Positions 19,162-28,977 of a DNA stretch of 64,000 nucleotides are shown in pieces; position 1 is the first letter of the stretch; every line of letters begins with the position of its first letter. The notes beneath the pieces are model-generated. The model saw only the letters and a program-made list of their open reading frames with translations, made no database searches and was not told where the DNA came from. The DNA is from Symmachiella dynata (GTDB lineage: Bacteria > Planctomycetota > Planctomycetia > Planctomycetales > Planctomycetaceae): assembly GCF_007747995.1 (NCBI RefSeq), contig NZ_CP036276.1, positions 440,001 to 504,000 on the forward strand, read 5' to 3'. Position numbers and translations under genes: made by a program.

Positions 19162-19683
19162 GCCACGCATCGCCGCTGCGGCGGCCGCCCATTGGGAGGC
19201 CGTGCGGGTGAGATCGTCCATGCGCCTCAGCGCGCGTGAGCCGGTTAAGACGTCGCCATCGAATGATTCGGGGGTGGCGACAACAAAGTACGGCACGATC
19301 AGGCAGTGGAATTCCAACATTAGACTATTGGCCAACCCGGTCAGCGCCATGTAATTCCGCCGCCCGGCCGCTGTTCCCAGGATTCCGACCACTTTGTGCT
19401 TCCAGGCTTTCGTGGTCAATTCAATCAGATGTTTGGTGGTGGATCCCACGTCGAAATGATAAATCGGCGTCGCCAATAAGACGCTGTCCGCCGCAGCGAT
19501 CTTGGCCGACAGTTCTTGGATTTCAGGATCTTCCGCGTCGTCCCGTTCCAAGGCGGATGCATAATCTTGCAGATCAACCAAATCCACCGGTTCGTTCCAT
19601 TCGCACAAGACATCGAACGTTTGCCGCGCCAAGATGCGTGTCCGGCTGTGCGGCTTCAGGTTGCAGCTAATGACTAAGTGCAT
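19135..19683 (-). CDS. NAD(P)H-dependent FMN reductase-like flavoprotein
   Basis: This is a 182-aa flavodoxin-fold protein. It opens with [17 protein letters not shown], the FMN phosphate-binding loop position. It has [20 protein letters not shown] and [15 protein letters not shown], the two flavin-contacting loops of the NADPH-dependent FMN reductase family. Such proteins reduce flavins or quinones in the cytoplasm. It converges with gltD and overlaps it by 27 bp (19135-19161), so its C-terminal SRQIRRSH is encoded opposite the gltD end. No partner enzyme is adjacent. Confidence 0.75.
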   Translation of the reverse strand: MHLVISCNLKPHSRTRILARQTFDVLCEWNEPVDLVDLQDYASALERDDAEDPEIQELSAKIAAADSVLLATPIYHFDVGSTTKHLIELTTKAWKHKVVGILGTAAGRRNYMALTGLANSLMLEFHCLIVPYFVVATPESFDGDVLTGSRALRRMDDLTRTASQWAAAAAAMRGSRQIRRSH

Positions 19684-20171
19684 CGGGTTTCTCGTAAAGG
19701 CGGTGGATGGTCGTCATACGGGAGGACGCTTAAACCGACTGGTCGGACGAAGGGAAGGGGGGCTTACTTTCGGTTATTTTTCTATCGCACTAGTTTTTCA
19801 AGAAGATTTCAAGCGACAATCCGCCAAATCTAGGATGGGACGCTTGAGTTCAAAGGGAAATCTGCCATGCTGGGAAGCTTAGAACCTTCCTGTGCAGGCG
19901 GTCGGGAGACGTTGACTGACGGGAGAACGTCTGGTTCGGCGAGCATTTCGTTAGCGGCGCGAACCTTTCTCTCGGATTGGTCTCATGAAATCGAGGGGCC
20001 TTCGGCTGGGCGCGCGGCAGCAAATTTGTCATCACATAGAGCTGGTTCTACCGGCGATTGCCTCAAGCAGAATATGACGTTGAATTCGTCCGGCACAGCC
20101 GGACTTACGGCTTTCGGTCAAAAATCACAGACATTTGCGTAATTGCAGACATTGAATTTCAGGAATTTGAC
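19684..20171. other. 488-bp intergenic region before ilvD
   Basis: This divergent gap must carry promoters for the FMN-reductase gene and for ilvD. Frames here are short, overlap each other and look non-coding. I see no leader peptide with a run of branched-chain codons, no T-box-like element and no repeat, only short palindromes such as CCGACTGGTCGG. Confidence 0.4.
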
Positions 20172-21866
20172 ATGACAGACACGACTACCTCCGACGGTTT
20201 GAACAAATACAGCTCGCGCATCACACAACCCAAGTCGCAAGGCGCCTCGCAAGCGATGCTGTATGGCACGGGCATGACCGAAGACGACATGAATAAGCCG
20301 CAAGTTGGGATTTCCAGCATGTGGTATGAGGGCAACACCTGCAATATGCACCTGTTGGACCTCGCCGCCAAGGTCAAGGAGGGAGTCACCGCTGCCGGGA
20401 TGGTGGGGATGCGGTTCAATACGATCGGTGTCAGCGACGGCATCTCGATGGGGACCTCGGGGATGAGTTACTCGCTGCAATCGCGAGACTTGATCGCCGA
20501 TTCCATCGAAACGGTCACCGAAGCCCAATGGTACGATGCCAATATTTCGCTGCCCGGTTGCGACAAAAACATGCCTGGTTGTTTGATCGCCATGGGCCGC
20601 TTCAACCGTCCATCGTTGATGGTGTACGGCGGAACGATCAAGCCGGGAACCGCCGGCGGTTGCAAGTTAGATATTGTCTCGGCGTTTCAAAGTTATGGCG
20701 AATATCTGGGCGGCTCGATCGATGAGGAACAGCGCCGCGATATTGTCCGTAACTCCTGTCCCGGTGCCGGCGCCTGTGGCGGCATGTATACGGCGAACAC
20801 GATGGCGTCGGCCATCGAGGCGATGGGGATGTCCCTGCCGTATAGCTCGTCGACTCCAGCCGTTGATCCGAAAAAGCTTGAGGAATGCTTCGCCGCCGGA
20901 GAGGCGATACGGCTTTGTTTGGAGCGGGACATCAAACCCCGCGACATCATGACCCGCGAAGCCTTTGAAAACGCGATGGTCGTGATCATGACGTTGGGTG
21001 GCTCGACGAATGCGGTGCTGCACTTAATTGCTATCGCCCGATCGGTCGATGTGCCGTTGACAATCGACGATTTCCAAGCCGTCAGTGATCGCGTCCCCTA
21101 TCTGGCTGATTTGAAACCCAGCGGAAAATATGTCGAAGAAGACCTGCATGATATCGGCGGGACGCCGGCGGTGATGAAGTATCTGTTGGCCGAAGGGTTG
21201 ATCAACGGCGATTTGCTGACCGTCACCGGGAAAACGATTGCCGAAAACCTGGAGGACTTGCCGGGCTTTACGGACGGACAAGATTTGTACCGGCCGTTGA
21301 GCAATCCGATTCAAGCGACGGGTCACTTGCAGATCCTCAAAGGGAATTTGGCCCCCGAAGGTGCGGTCGCCAAGATTACCGGCAAAGAGGGACAACGTTT
21401 TCAGGGACCGGCCAAGGTTTATGATTCCGAAGAAGACATGCTGGAGGCGCTGGAGCAAAAGGGTATCGAAAAAGGGGACGTTGTCGTCATCCGTTACGAA
21501 GGACCCAAAGGGGGACCCGGTATGCCGGAGATGCTCACACCGACATCGGCCATTGTTGGAGCCGGTCTAGGACAGCACGTGGCGTTGATGACCGACGGCC
21601 GTTTTTCGGGCGGGTCGCACGGATTCATTGTGGGGCACGTCACCCCCGAAGCACAGGTGGGCGGACCGATCGGTCTGATTCAAACCGGCGACGTGATTAC
21701 GATCGATGCTGAGAAAAACGAAATCAGCGTCGACGTTAGTGATGACGAAATGGCTGCGCGGAAAGCAGCGTGGGTCGCCCCGCCGTTTAAAGCAACACGG
21801 GGGACGTTGTACAAGTACATCAAAAACGTCAAGTCCGCATCCGAGGGGTGCGTGACGGACGAGTGA
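20172..21866 (+). CDS. ilvD: Dihydroxy-acid dehydratase
   Basis: It dehydrates 2,3-dihydroxy-isovalerate and its methylvalerate homologue to the 2-keto acids in valine, isoleucine and leucine synthesis. ATG 20172 gives 564 aa and has AGGA seven bases upstream. The frame is open 114 bp further up, but that extension is unlike the family. The iron-sulphur and Mg signatures are present: [27 protein letters not shown] and, at the C-terminus, [21 protein letters not shown]. The gene stands apart from other ilv/leu genes here. It ends 13 bp from the convergent hydrolase. Confidence 0.95.
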   Translation: MTDTTTSDGLNKYSSRITQPKSQGASQAMLYGTGMTEDDMNKPQVGISSMWYEGNTCNMHLLDLAAKVKEGVTAAGMVGMRFNTIGVSDGISMGTSGMSYSLQSRDLIADSIETVTEAQWYDANISLPGCDKNMPGCLIAMGRFNRPSLMVYGGTIKPGTAGGCKLDIVSAFQSYGEYLGGSIDEEQRRDIVRNSCPGAGACGGMYTANTMASAIEAMGMSLPYSSSTPAVDPKKLEECFAAGEAIRLCLERDIKPRDIMTREAFENAMVVIMTLGGSTNAVLHLIAIARSVDVPLTIDDFQAVSDRVPYLADLKPSGKYVEEDLHDIGGTPAVMKYLLAEGLINGDLLTVTGKTIAENLEDLPGFTDGQDLYRPLSNPIQATGHLQILKGNLAPEGAVAKITGKEGQRFQGPAKVYDSEEDMLEALEQKGIEKGDVVVIRYEGPKGGPGMPEMLTPTSAIVGAGLGQHVALMTDGRFSGGSHGFIVGHVTPEAQVGGPIGLIQTGDVITIDAEKNEISVDVSDDEMAARKAAWVAPPFKATRGTLYKYIKNVKSASEGCVTDE

Positions 21867-21879
21867 TGCAGTCACTCGG

Positions 21880-22854
21880 TCAGTGCATCACCCAATCGAC
21901 CACCCGCCAGTCGAGCCAGCGGCGGTCGGGGTCGTTGCCGTTTTTGGACATGTAGCCCATGTGCCCCCCCGAACGGGCAATGTGCAATTGCACCGAGGGG
22001 GGGAGCTTTACGTTTTCGAATTGATCGGCGGGGACGAGTGGGTCGTCGCCGGATGTGATCACCAATGTTTTCAGGCCGATGTTGGGGATGAACTGCGAGG
22101 CACTGCAACGGGCGTAATAGTTGGTCGCATTGCCGTAGCCCGACAGCGGGGCTGTGTACCAGTCGTCGAATTCCATCAACCGCCGTGGTTTGCGGGGAAA
22201 TTCAAAATGTTTCCCATCAAGCCGCAAATTGCGTTGCATGACTTGAGCGATCAGCAAACCCATAAAGTGTCGGTCGTACAGACGGCCGAGCGGCAGGTCG
22301 AGTGCTTTGACGCTGTGGAGCAAATCAATCGGAGGATTGACGGCCATTCCGCGGTCCAGTTCGGGCGGCAAAATCGATGGGTCTTCTCCCAGCAATTTGA
22401 GCACGATATTCGCGCTGAGTGAAAAACCGACGATCGCCACGGGGGAATTGGGGCAGAGGCGGATCACTTCTTTGAGCGCCGCCAGCGCGTCGTCGGACCG
22501 TCCTGCGTTGTAGGGTTGTACAGCCAGTCCCGCACCGGCGCCGCAGTCGCGATGGTCCATGCGAAACACCCGCGCGCCGGCGGAATTGAGTTTTCCGGCG
22601 ATGCGAATCATGTACGGGCTTTCGTAGCAACCGGCCAGCCCATGCATCATCAACACCACCCGGTCACCGTTGTTCCAGGTTTCCGGCTGATCGTCGTGCA
22701 GAATCAGCGCGTCTCCATCGGGCAAATCGAGCCGATGTTGTGTCGCGCTATAGACAAATTTGCTGCCCGGCAAGTAGGTACCAGCCAGCGTTTGAGCGTG
22801 CCCGCCCTTGAGCACGGGATGTGGTATAAATTCTGGGATTATGAGTGTCGGCAT
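21880..22854 (-). CDS. YheT-family alpha/beta hydrolase
   Basis: This is a 324-aa alpha/beta-hydrolase of the YheT/UPF0017 group. The N-terminal FIPHPVLKGGHAQTLAG is the group's signature. The oxyanion/HG segment is MMHGLAGCYES, the nucleophile elbow is IVGFSLSAN (Ser), and the C-terminal SGGHMGYM carries the catalytic His. Members are thought to be esterases acting on acyl chains, but no substrate is established. It is on the minus strand 58 bp downstream of the phosphatase gene, so the two may share a transcript. Confidence 0.85.
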   Translation of the reverse strand: MPTLIIPEFIPHPVLKGGHAQTLAGTYLPGSKFVYSATQHRLDLPDGDALILHDDQPETWNNGDRVVLMMHGLAGCYESPYMIRIAGKLNSAGARVFRMDHRDCGAGAGLAVQPYNAGRSDDALAALKEVIRLCPNSPVAIVGFSLSANIVLKLLGEDPSILPPELDRGMAVNPPIDLLHSVKALDLPLGRLYDRHFMGLLIAQVMQRNLRLDGKHFEFPRKPRRLMEFDDWYTAPLSGYGNATNYYARCSASQFIPNIGLKTLVITSGDDPLVPADQFENVKLPPSVQLHIARSGGHMGYMSKNGNDPDRRWLDWRVVDWVMH

Positions 22855-22912
22855 CGTTCGTCGAAAGTGGATGTTTCGAGAATGTCAGAATGAGAATGAT
22901 GAGCACAGGGTA

Positions 22913-24646
22913 CTAGACTTGCAGGCGTCGGAGCCCCAGCAGGCAAATGTCGTCGCGTTGGGCGCGGCCTCCGCAGAACTCCTCAACGTCGGCGATGAGT
23001 CGTTCCCCCAGTTCACCAATGCCTGTGGGCGCTTCGGCAATGCATTTTATCAACCGTTGCATGCCGTACAAATCATTGGCGGCGTTGGTGGCTTCGGTGA
23101 CGCCATCGGTGTAGAGCACAATCGCATCGCCGGGGGCCAAGTCGAAGACCGCTTCTTCGAATTCCAGATTCGCATCGACGCCCAGCGGCAAGTTGGCGTG
23201 ATCGACGCCCATGCGTTCGACCGTTTGATCGGCTTTTTTGAGCAGCGGCGGCAAATGGCCCGCGTTGGCAATCGTGAGTTGATGCGTCTGCGGATCGAGT
23301 ATTGCCGCGGCGTAGGTCACGAAGCGGTGTCCATGTCCGCCGCGGACCACATCGTCGTTGAGTTTGGTGAGCGCCCCGCCGGCGGTTTGTTCCATCAACA
23401 GATGGTAGCGGGCATCGGCATATAACCGCGCCATCATTAATGCCGCAGGGACTCCCTTGCCGGCCACGTCGCCGAGTGTGATGGCGATTTTGCCGTTTCG
23501 CAAAGTCACATAGTCAAAGAAGTCGCCGCCCACACTTTGCGCAGCTTCGTAGTAATGGAAAAACTCGTAGCCTTCAATGTGCGGCCGTTCGGTGGGCAGA
23601 AATCCCAACTGAATCTGGGTGGCGAAGTTCAGTTCCCGTTCGAGGTCGCGGAGTGTTTCGGCCCGATGGTAGAGTACCGCTTTTTCGACGACGACTGCGG
23701 CTTGGCAGGCGACGGCGATGAGCAGTTCCAGGTCGTCGGCAATGAATCCCGGGGCGGAGGTTTTGGAATCGATTTGGATCACACCCAAACGTGTTCCGTC
23801 TTGGCCGACGAGTGGCGCGCACATCAGTGAGCGAATGCGAAACTTGGAGATGCTTTCGCTGCTGTCGAACCGTTGATCGGTCCCCGCGTCGGCGCTGAGA
23901 AACGCCTGTCCCGTGTCGACCGCCTTTTGGATGATCGTTTGGCTGATTTCGACAATGTTGTCTTCGTGGTGATGCCGGGTTTTGGAGGCTTTGACGACCA
24001 ATTTGTCGGCATCGTTGTCGTGCAGCAAGACGACGCCGCGATCCGCCTGAGGGAAAATCTGAAACAGGCTGTCGAGGATCCGCGGCAGCACCTCGTCCAC
24101 TTCGAGTGCTCCCCCCAGATCGCGGCTAATGGCCAACACAGCTGCCAGCTTGGCCTCGGGTTGGACTTTGAGGCTGATGTGCGTGACCGACGAGGCATCC
24201 ATCGACGAAATCACGGCGGCATTGGAATCGTCCATCGGCACCGGCGGCAAAGATGCCGTCGTCTGGCCCACTACCGGTTTGACGTGCGCGGTGTCAGGGC
24301 TGATTTGGTGTGTGTCGCCGGGGACAGTGACCGTCGCTGGATCAACGGCCGGCGGCATCACCGCATGGAATCGCAGCACCACGTTGCAAATTTTGACGAG
24401 ATCCGTGTCCTGTAGTTGCGTACGGCCCTCGATCCGTTCGCCGTTGACGATGGTGCCGTTGCGGCTTTGCAGGTCTTCGACGAAATAGGTCCCGTGGTTC
24501 TCCAGGAACTGCGCATGGCGACGGCTAACCGCGGCATTGTCCAGGACAATTTCGCAGTTGGGATGGCGCCCGAGCACCATCTTTTCATGATTGAGCACGA
24601 CAATGCGTCCGGGGACATCCCCCTCAAGCATTTTGAGTACCCCCAC
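22913..24646 (-). CDS. FHA-GAF-PP2C (SpoIIE-type) serine/threonine phosphatase
   Basis: GTG 24646 is chosen because GGGAGG lies eight bases upstream. This gives 577 aa, and a longer TTG start is possible. Domains in order: an FHA phosphothreonine-binding domain (about 8-85; LGRHPNCEIVL, VSRRHAQF, SRNGTIVNGE), a GAF domain (about 155-330; ends APGFIADDLELL) and a SpoIIE-like PP2C phosphatase (about 345-575). The phosphatase has metal-binding GGDFFDY, GDVAGKGVPAA, YTDGVTEA and RDDICL. It would read a phospho-threonine partner and a small ligand and dephosphorylate a regulator, perhaps an anti-sigma antagonist. No such partner is next to it. Confidence 0.88.
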   Translation of the reverse strand: MGVLKMLEGDVPGRIVVLNHEKMVLGRHPNCEIVLDNAAVSRRHAQFLENHGTYFVEDLQSRNGTIVNGERIEGRTQLQDTDLVKICNVVLRFHAVMPPAVDPATVTVPGDTHQISPDTAHVKPVVGQTTASLPPVPMDDSNAAVISSMDASSVTHISLKVQPEAKLAAVLAISRDLGGALEVDEVLPRILDSLFQIFPQADRGVVLLHDNDADKLVVKASKTRHHHEDNIVEISQTIIQKAVDTGQAFLSADAGTDQRFDSSESISKFRIRSLMCAPLVGQDGTRLGVIQIDSKTSAPGFIADDLELLIAVACQAAVVVEKAVLYHRAETLRDLERELNFATQIQLGFLPTERPHIEGYEFFHYYEAAQSVGGDFFDYVTLRNGKIAITLGDVAGKGVPAALMMARLYADARYHLLMEQTAGGALTKLNDDVVRGGHGHRFVTYAAAILDPQTHQLTIANAGHLPPLLKKADQTVERMGVDHANLPLGVDANLEFEEAVFDLAPGDAIVLYTDGVTEATNAANDLYGMQRLIKCIAEAPTGIGELGERLIADVEEFCGGRAQRDDICLLGLRRLQV

Positions 24647-24993
24647 CGCAATCGCCTCCCCACCCCAGATACCATGCTGGTGAACCCAGTGATTCCGTCG
24701 CAGATCCAACAACCCCGTCTGCGACCCGCATCAATTCTAGCCCTTGGTCCGTGGTAGGGTCAATGCGCGTGTCCCGAGACCCGCTCTACGCCTGCGGATC
24801 GCACGGCAACGTTGGCAATTATTTCGATTTCAGGCCGTGTTTTGCTTGATTTGCCCCGATTTCAGCATTGTCGCAGCGGCTAGATTTGTTGGTGTATTTT
24901 GGGGAACGATGGCAGCAAACCCCGATTCGGTCATCGCTTGCGGTTCTGTGATGCTACATTGTGCAAGCAATGATGGCTTTCGACAGGCTGGAT

Positions 24994-25048
24994 GGAGGGA
25001 GTCTCGGGCTGATTATGTAGTACACTGGCGGAGCCAGTGGCACCCGTG
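24994..25048. repeat. 55-bp repeat R1
   Basis: It begins GGAGGGAGTCTCGGGCTGAT and ends GTGGCACCCGTG, and contains the palindromic core CACTGGCGGAGCCAGTG. It matches R2 (25830-25884) at 52 of 55 bases in the same orientation. The rest of the ~415-bp gap (24647-25061) shows no gene I trust. Confidence 0.8.
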
Positions 25049-25061
25049 CGCCGAAGTTCCT

Positions 25062-25235
25062 ATGCACCAATTTGTGGAAATCAAATTGCACCGGGTAGGA
25101 ACACGAGGACTCACGAAATTGGAAAATATCCGGTTTCATCAGATGGAGCTCAAAAACCTCATACAATCTGGAGAAAAGCTTCCCAGTTTCTTTGATGGAG
25201 TCACTGAATCAGCGATTAGAGAGTTCACCCAATGA
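25062..25235 (+). pseudogene. C-terminal remnant of an unidentified gene
   Basis: These 57 codons from ATG 25062 (MHQFVEIKLHRVGTRGLTKL to IREFTQ) look like real coding sequence. The frame overlaps the next gene by ATGA, the usual mark of translational coupling. Immediately upstream the frame runs into repeat R1 and then non-coding-like sequence. My reading is that the 5' part of a gene was lost at the repeat. A small intact gene is the alternative. No family is recognisable. Confidence 0.35.
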
Positions 25236-25678
25236 ATTTAGATGAATCAGATTACCGACAGATTTCCATTACGTTATTAGACGCCACGGCGCGGGCTGGT
25301 GGTATTGAGGACGTGGGAGCGGAAGTGCTTCAGGAGTTGATAGCGGATTTTGAAAACGCGATTACCCATGACAACTTTGACACGCTCCCAGACATTGGGA
25401 GGGTCTCAAATCTAATTTTGGCAGCAGCGTATCCAAAGTTCAAAAACGCTCTTGTCGAGATCACGCAATCCGAGAGTATGCCTGGTAGTGAAGTGGATTT
25501 TGACAAAAAGACATCAATATTGCTCGTAGTGCAAGGTGCTTTGGATGGCGTTGCTTGTTTTGATGACAATGAAGAGCGTAGGAATGGAGCGAAAAAGATT
25601 GCCAAGCATATCAAATCGCCACTCCCTACTCCGACCACTCCTTTCGATGATGTTGACCCATACATGACTTTCGAGTGA
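25232..25678 (+). CDS. Small acidic protein of unknown function (possible immunity protein)
   Basis: The product has 148 aa, is acidic, probably helical and cytoplasmic, without signal peptide or membrane segment. Visible features are MNLDESDYRQISITLLDATA at the start, a central DTLPDIGRVSNLILAAAY and a C-terminal proline run (SPLPTPTTPFDDVDPYMTFE). I recognise no family. It starts within the ATGA overlap at the end of the preceding truncated frame. It lies between repeats R1 and R2, and a DUF7691-like gene follows on the other strand. A remnant toxin followed by a small acidic partner is a common arrangement for toxin-immunity pairs, so immunity is a possible but unproven role. Confidence 0.5.
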   Translation: MNLDESDYRQISITLLDATARAGGIEDVGAEVLQELIADFENAITHDNFDTLPDIGRVSNLILAAAYPKFKNALVEITQSESMPGSEVDFDKKTSILLVVQGALDGVACFDDNEERRNGAKKIAKHIKSPLPTPTTPFDDVDPYMTFE

Positions 25679-25829
25679 CGTAGCTATAGCACATTGCGGA
25701 ATTATGTGGCGCGATATCGATAGTGGCCCAGTAAGATTCTGCTTCCTGAGACGACGAAGTCGGCAAGAGAGCGTCACAGCGAAGACCCGATTTTCCATAG
25801 CGGTTTCCCACGTTTACGCCGCTCCGCGG

Positions 25830-25884
25830 GGAGGGAGTCTCGGGCTGATTTTGTAGTACACTGGCGGAGCCGGTGGCACTCGTG
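25830..25884. repeat. 55-bp repeat R2
   Basis: This is the second copy of R1, in direct orientation, with three substitutions (GATTTTG for GATTATG, CCGGTGG for CCAGTGG, CACTCG for CACCCG). R1 and R2 bracket 781 bp holding the truncated frame and the 148-aa gene. Confidence 0.8.
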
Positions 25885-25953
25885 TGGACGTGGATTCCAG
25901 AAGACGCACCGACGGCCGCTCCGGTGCAAGCGATGGGTCGCTGCTCTTTTCGT

Positions 25954-26661
25954 TTACCACCAAAGGATATAGGCATCTTGACCTGAGTCGGCAATCTGTC
26001 GGAGCCAACCGGAAAGTTCGGTGACAAATTCGCGAGCCTCATCAGTTAGACTTATGACCATCGTTTCGCGGAGATGTTCGGGGATGAAGTCGGGAATAGA
26101 TCGTTTGAATTCGACAGCAACTTTAAGGGCTTGGATAAAACCAACTACTTCGTTTGTTGGCAGAAGCGAATAGTACGACCAGTCGGTGCGGAAGTCGTCA
26201 CCGAATAGCGGCGTACCGTGGTTCAGCGATTCCAGACAGCGAAATAGTTCCATAGGACACTCAGTCGATTTTGTGAATCCACACGCTGCTAAGTCATTGT
26301 AGAGCGCGGAAATCGCAGAGTGGTGCCAATGAGACGATTGACCTGAAAGATCAAGCCAGTCATCGCGCTGAATGCCCTGAATCAGACAATGCAATGCGAA
26401 CACATGAATTTCAGTTTCGACGTGCGAAACGAGCAGGCTTCCATCTTCGGGAACGGATGGCTGCGGCCGTGCGCTGTTCAGTGGGTGGCCGGTTTGAATC
26501 AGCGTCTCGAGCCACGCGATTGCCTTCGCGCGAGCTGATTCTTCATTCAACGTATCCGCAACTTGCGCAGATGCGGCTTCAAGTAGAGTATCCGATTTGC
26601 TGCCGACTGCTTCGTGAATGGCAGATATCTGGCAGCCATATAGATTCATGCGAAGTGCCAC
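25954..26661 (-). CDS. DUF7691-like protein
   Basis: The 235-aa protein is soluble with no signal peptide. GTG 26661 is used because GAGGA lies about nine bases upstream, and ATG 26649 is an alternative. The layout resembles DUF7691. The start is LRMNLYGCQISAIHEAVGSK, followed by a helical middle with ALHCLIQGIQRDDWLDLSG. A CLESLNHGTPLFG segment comes next, and the chain ends LSGWLRQIADSGQDAYILWW. The family has no known function, and the assignment is from memory of the pattern and tentative. It faces the 148-aa gene tail to tail across repeat R2. Confidence 0.5.
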   Translation of the reverse strand: MALRMNLYGCQISAIHEAVGSKSDTLLEAASAQVADTLNEESARAKAIAWLETLIQTGHPLNSARPQPSVPEDGSLLVSHVETEIHVFALHCLIQGIQRDDWLDLSGQSSHWHHSAISALYNDLAACGFTKSTECPMELFRCLESLNHGTPLFGDDFRTDWSYYSLLPTNEVVGFIQALKVAVEFKRSIPDFIPEHLRETMVISLTDEAREFVTELSGWLRQIADSGQDAYILWW

Positions 26662-26771
26662 GTGGCGTTCCTCAATAAGGCGATCCCAACGAACAGCTAA
26701 CGACAGCCGTAACTAGGCGGCCGCCCAAATACTTTGACTTCAAGGCCAGCAACATCACGTTTGCGGCAGCC

Positions 26772-27947
26772 TTACTCCTGTTTTATCGCAGTTGCTTGCT
26801 CAATATCCGAGTCTAGACCTTCGGTCCGTTTTTGGCGTAACAAATTTGCGGCTTTGAGGGTGTTTCCGTGAATGCGGACATCCTTTGTTCCGTTGAGCGA
26901 AATTGCCGTCTCGGTTCCGCTGATTTGGTTGTCGGAGATGATGAGGTCTTCTCCCGGCTGTTTGTTGTAGCGCGAGTTGCCCCAGAGATAGAGTCCCACG
27001 GTGGTGTCGTTTGCACCGTGAATGATGTTGCCTCGAAAGTTCAATCCTTTGGTGTAACCCAATTGAACGACAGCATGCTTTTTGCTCACGGCAGTGACGA
27101 TGTTGCTGTGGATCACCAAGTTCGTATTCCCATTTCCAACAATCCGGCCAGTGACCGTGTTTCCGCGAATGACCATGCCATCGACGCCGCCGGCCAGAAT
27201 TGATTTGCGGCACTGGTTGTTCTCGATGATCACATTCTTCAGTCCGCGGGCATGTTCGACATGAATCGTCGATCCGCTCGACTGCACAGAAGCTTCCAAG
27301 TCTCGGCAACCTGTCACGGTGTAGTCCCGGGAGCCTGGGCTGCCACCCATTTGAATTCCTTGCCGGATGAAATTGCGAAGCGTGCAATCGCGAACGGTGA
27401 TGCCTTGGCAGTTGTAGGAAAATGCCATGCAGTCGCCTGAAAAGTTCTCGGCAAAAACGTTCAAGACCGTGACGTTTTCGATCAGGTGATTTTTATTGTA
27501 AAACCACAGTCCCGCATTGTGCTCCGGCGTTTCGCCTTTGATATATTTCGGATGCGTGTTCGAGCCGTCTAGATGCAAGTCGCGAATCACCACGTTCTTT
27601 GTCCCGCCGACGACCGGAGCGCCGATCATCCGCCAGAAGTTGGACTGGTTGACATCGGGATTGAATTTCAAAATCGACGCCGCCCCCTCGCCGCGCAGCG
27701 TGGTGTTTGGAGGGACTTCGAGAATCGGCGTCTCGTTGTTGCGACGCGAAAGGAAAAAGGTCCCTGCCGGAATGAAGACCGTTCCGCCTCCAGCCTCGCC
27801 GCAAGCGGCCAATGCATTTTCAATCGCCGTCGAATCGTCCGTTTCATCACCGGCCGTCGCTCCATAGTCGGTAATGTTGAATTCCTTGGCCGTGGAAGTG
27901 CCGACCAATGTTGAAAAACAGATGACGAAGGCGATGAGTAGTCGCAT
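26772..27947 (-). CDS. Secreted right-handed parallel beta-helix protein (pectate-lyase-3 type)
   Basis: ATG 27947 gives 391 aa, with AAGGG nine bases upstream. The frame is open nine codons further. A signal peptide (MRLLIAFVICFSTLVGTSTA) precedes the N-terminal pectate-lyase-3 motif (FNITDYGATAGDETDDSTAI, then GGGTVFIPAGTFFLS). Regular beta-helix rungs follow (VIENNQCRKS, MVIRGNTVTGR, LVIHSNIVTAV, LNFRGNIIHGA). Such proteins are polysaccharide lyases, epimerases or glycosidases. I can assign no catalytic residues, so polysaccharide binding or cleavage outside the cell is the limit of the inference. It stands alone. Confidence 0.78.
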   Translation of the reverse strand: MRLLIAFVICFSTLVGTSTAKEFNITDYGATAGDETDDSTAIENALAACGEAGGGTVFIPAGTFFLSRRNNETPILEVPPNTTLRGEGAASILKFNPDVNQSNFWRMIGAPVVGGTKNVVIRDLHLDGSNTHPKYIKGETPEHNAGLWFYNKNHLIENVTVLNVFAENFSGDCMAFSYNCQGITVRDCTLRNFIRQGIQMGGSPGSRDYTVTGCRDLEASVQSSGSTIHVEHARGLKNVIIENNQCRKSILAGGVDGMVIRGNTVTGRIVGNGNTNLVIHSNIVTAVSKKHAVVQLGYTKGLNFRGNIIHGANDTTVGLYLWGNSRYNKQPGEDLIISDNQISGTETAISLNGTKDVRIHGNTLKAANLLRQKRTEGLDSDIEQATAIKQE

Positions 27948-28207
27948 TACGATGAACCCTTGGTAATGACTCAATTGGCGGCAAGCCGCAGGCGATGCTG
28001 TTTACTGCTGCGCGTCGCCCGCAATTCGCGTCACAAAATCGGAGAGAGATGGGAGATTACCACACCCACCAACAATAAAAAACTAGCACGCTCGGGACCA
28101 CGTCAGTGATTTCTCACACGCACCTGGACAGGAATCGTGCGGAACGCTAGCCTTTGCGTCCTACTTGTCGCTGTTTCATGGACGAATCAATAACGAGGTC
28201 TCTTAAG

Positions 28208-28975
28208 ATGATCAGAATTCTCCCCGGCACGATTCTGGGTTGCTGTGTGTTGTCCTTAATGGTGTGCGGTTGTGGGCCGGGCGAAACGCCTGTTGCTCAA
28301 ACGGATGGCGAATCGAAGGAAGTCGCCGGTGACGTCAAGCCGCGAGTTGAGCGGGTACTGACACAAGCAGAACAGGACCAGCTGACGCCCGATCAGGTGC
28401 TAGAGACGCTGCGGGATGGCAATCAGCGGTTCACGTCGGGGACGCTGACATCCAGAGATCATTCGAAACAAGTGCGCGAGGCAGCGCTGGGGCAGTTTCC
28501 TAAAGCTGTGATTTTGTCGTGCGTCGACTCGCGGATTCCGGTGGAAGATGTGTTTGATCGTGGAATCGGCGATATTTTTGTAGCGCGGGTCGCCGGCAAT
28601 TTCGAGAACACCGACATCCTCGGCAGCATGGAGTTTGCCTGCAAGGTTTCCGGCGCAAAACTCGTGTTTGTCTTGGGGCACGAATCGTGCGGCGCGGTAC
28701 GGGGAGCAATCGACGGCGTCGAACTGGGCAATATCACAGAGATGCTAGCCAACATCCGCCCGGCAGTCGATCACTTCACCGATTACGAGGGGGACAAAAC
28801 CAGCAGCAACAAAGAGTTTGTCCAAATGGTCGCCAAGCAAAACGTTCGCGAAACGGTCGAAAATATCCGAACATACAGTCCCATTCTGAAACAAATGGAA
28901 GCAGATGGTGAGATCAAGATTGTGGGCGGGATCTACGCTATGGAGACTGGTGAAGTTGAAATTCTGCAGGACTGA
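28208..28975 (+). CDS. Lipoprotein beta-class carbonic anhydrase
   Basis: It interconverts CO2 and bicarbonate at a zinc site. ATG 28208 gives 255 aa; an in-frame start 54 bp upstream was rejected because it puts the export signal off the N-terminus. The N-terminus is a signal peptide with a lipobox-like LMVCGC, so the protein is probably lipid-anchored outside the cytoplasmic membrane. The beta-class zinc ligands are present: Cys105 in SCVDSRIP (with the Asp-Arg pair), and His158 and Cys161 in GHESCGAV. Most beta enzymes are cytoplasmic, so the exported form is notable. Repeat RA begins three bases after the stop codon. Confidence 0.85.
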   Translation: MIRILPGTILGCCVLSLMVCGCGPGETPVAQTDGESKEVAGDVKPRVERVLTQAEQDQLTPDQVLETLRDGNQRFTSGTLTSRDHSKQVREAALGQFPKAVILSCVDSRIPVEDVFDRGIGDIFVARVAGNFENTDILGSMEFACKVSGAKLVFVLGHESCGAVRGAIDGVELGNITEMLANIRPAVDHFTDYEGDKTSSNKEFVQMVAKQNVRETVENIRTYSPILKQMEADGEIKIVGGIYAMETGEVEILQD

Positions 28976-28977
28976 GT

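Noticed and set aside
20058-20171. Upstream extension of the ilvD frame
   Set aside because: A good ribosome site and the family N-terminus both place the start at 20172.
24744-25061. Open frame running into the 57-codon remnant from the left
   Set aside because: It crosses repeat R1, is rich in Arg/Trp/Cys and has no coding-like pattern, so only the part from 25062 is kept.
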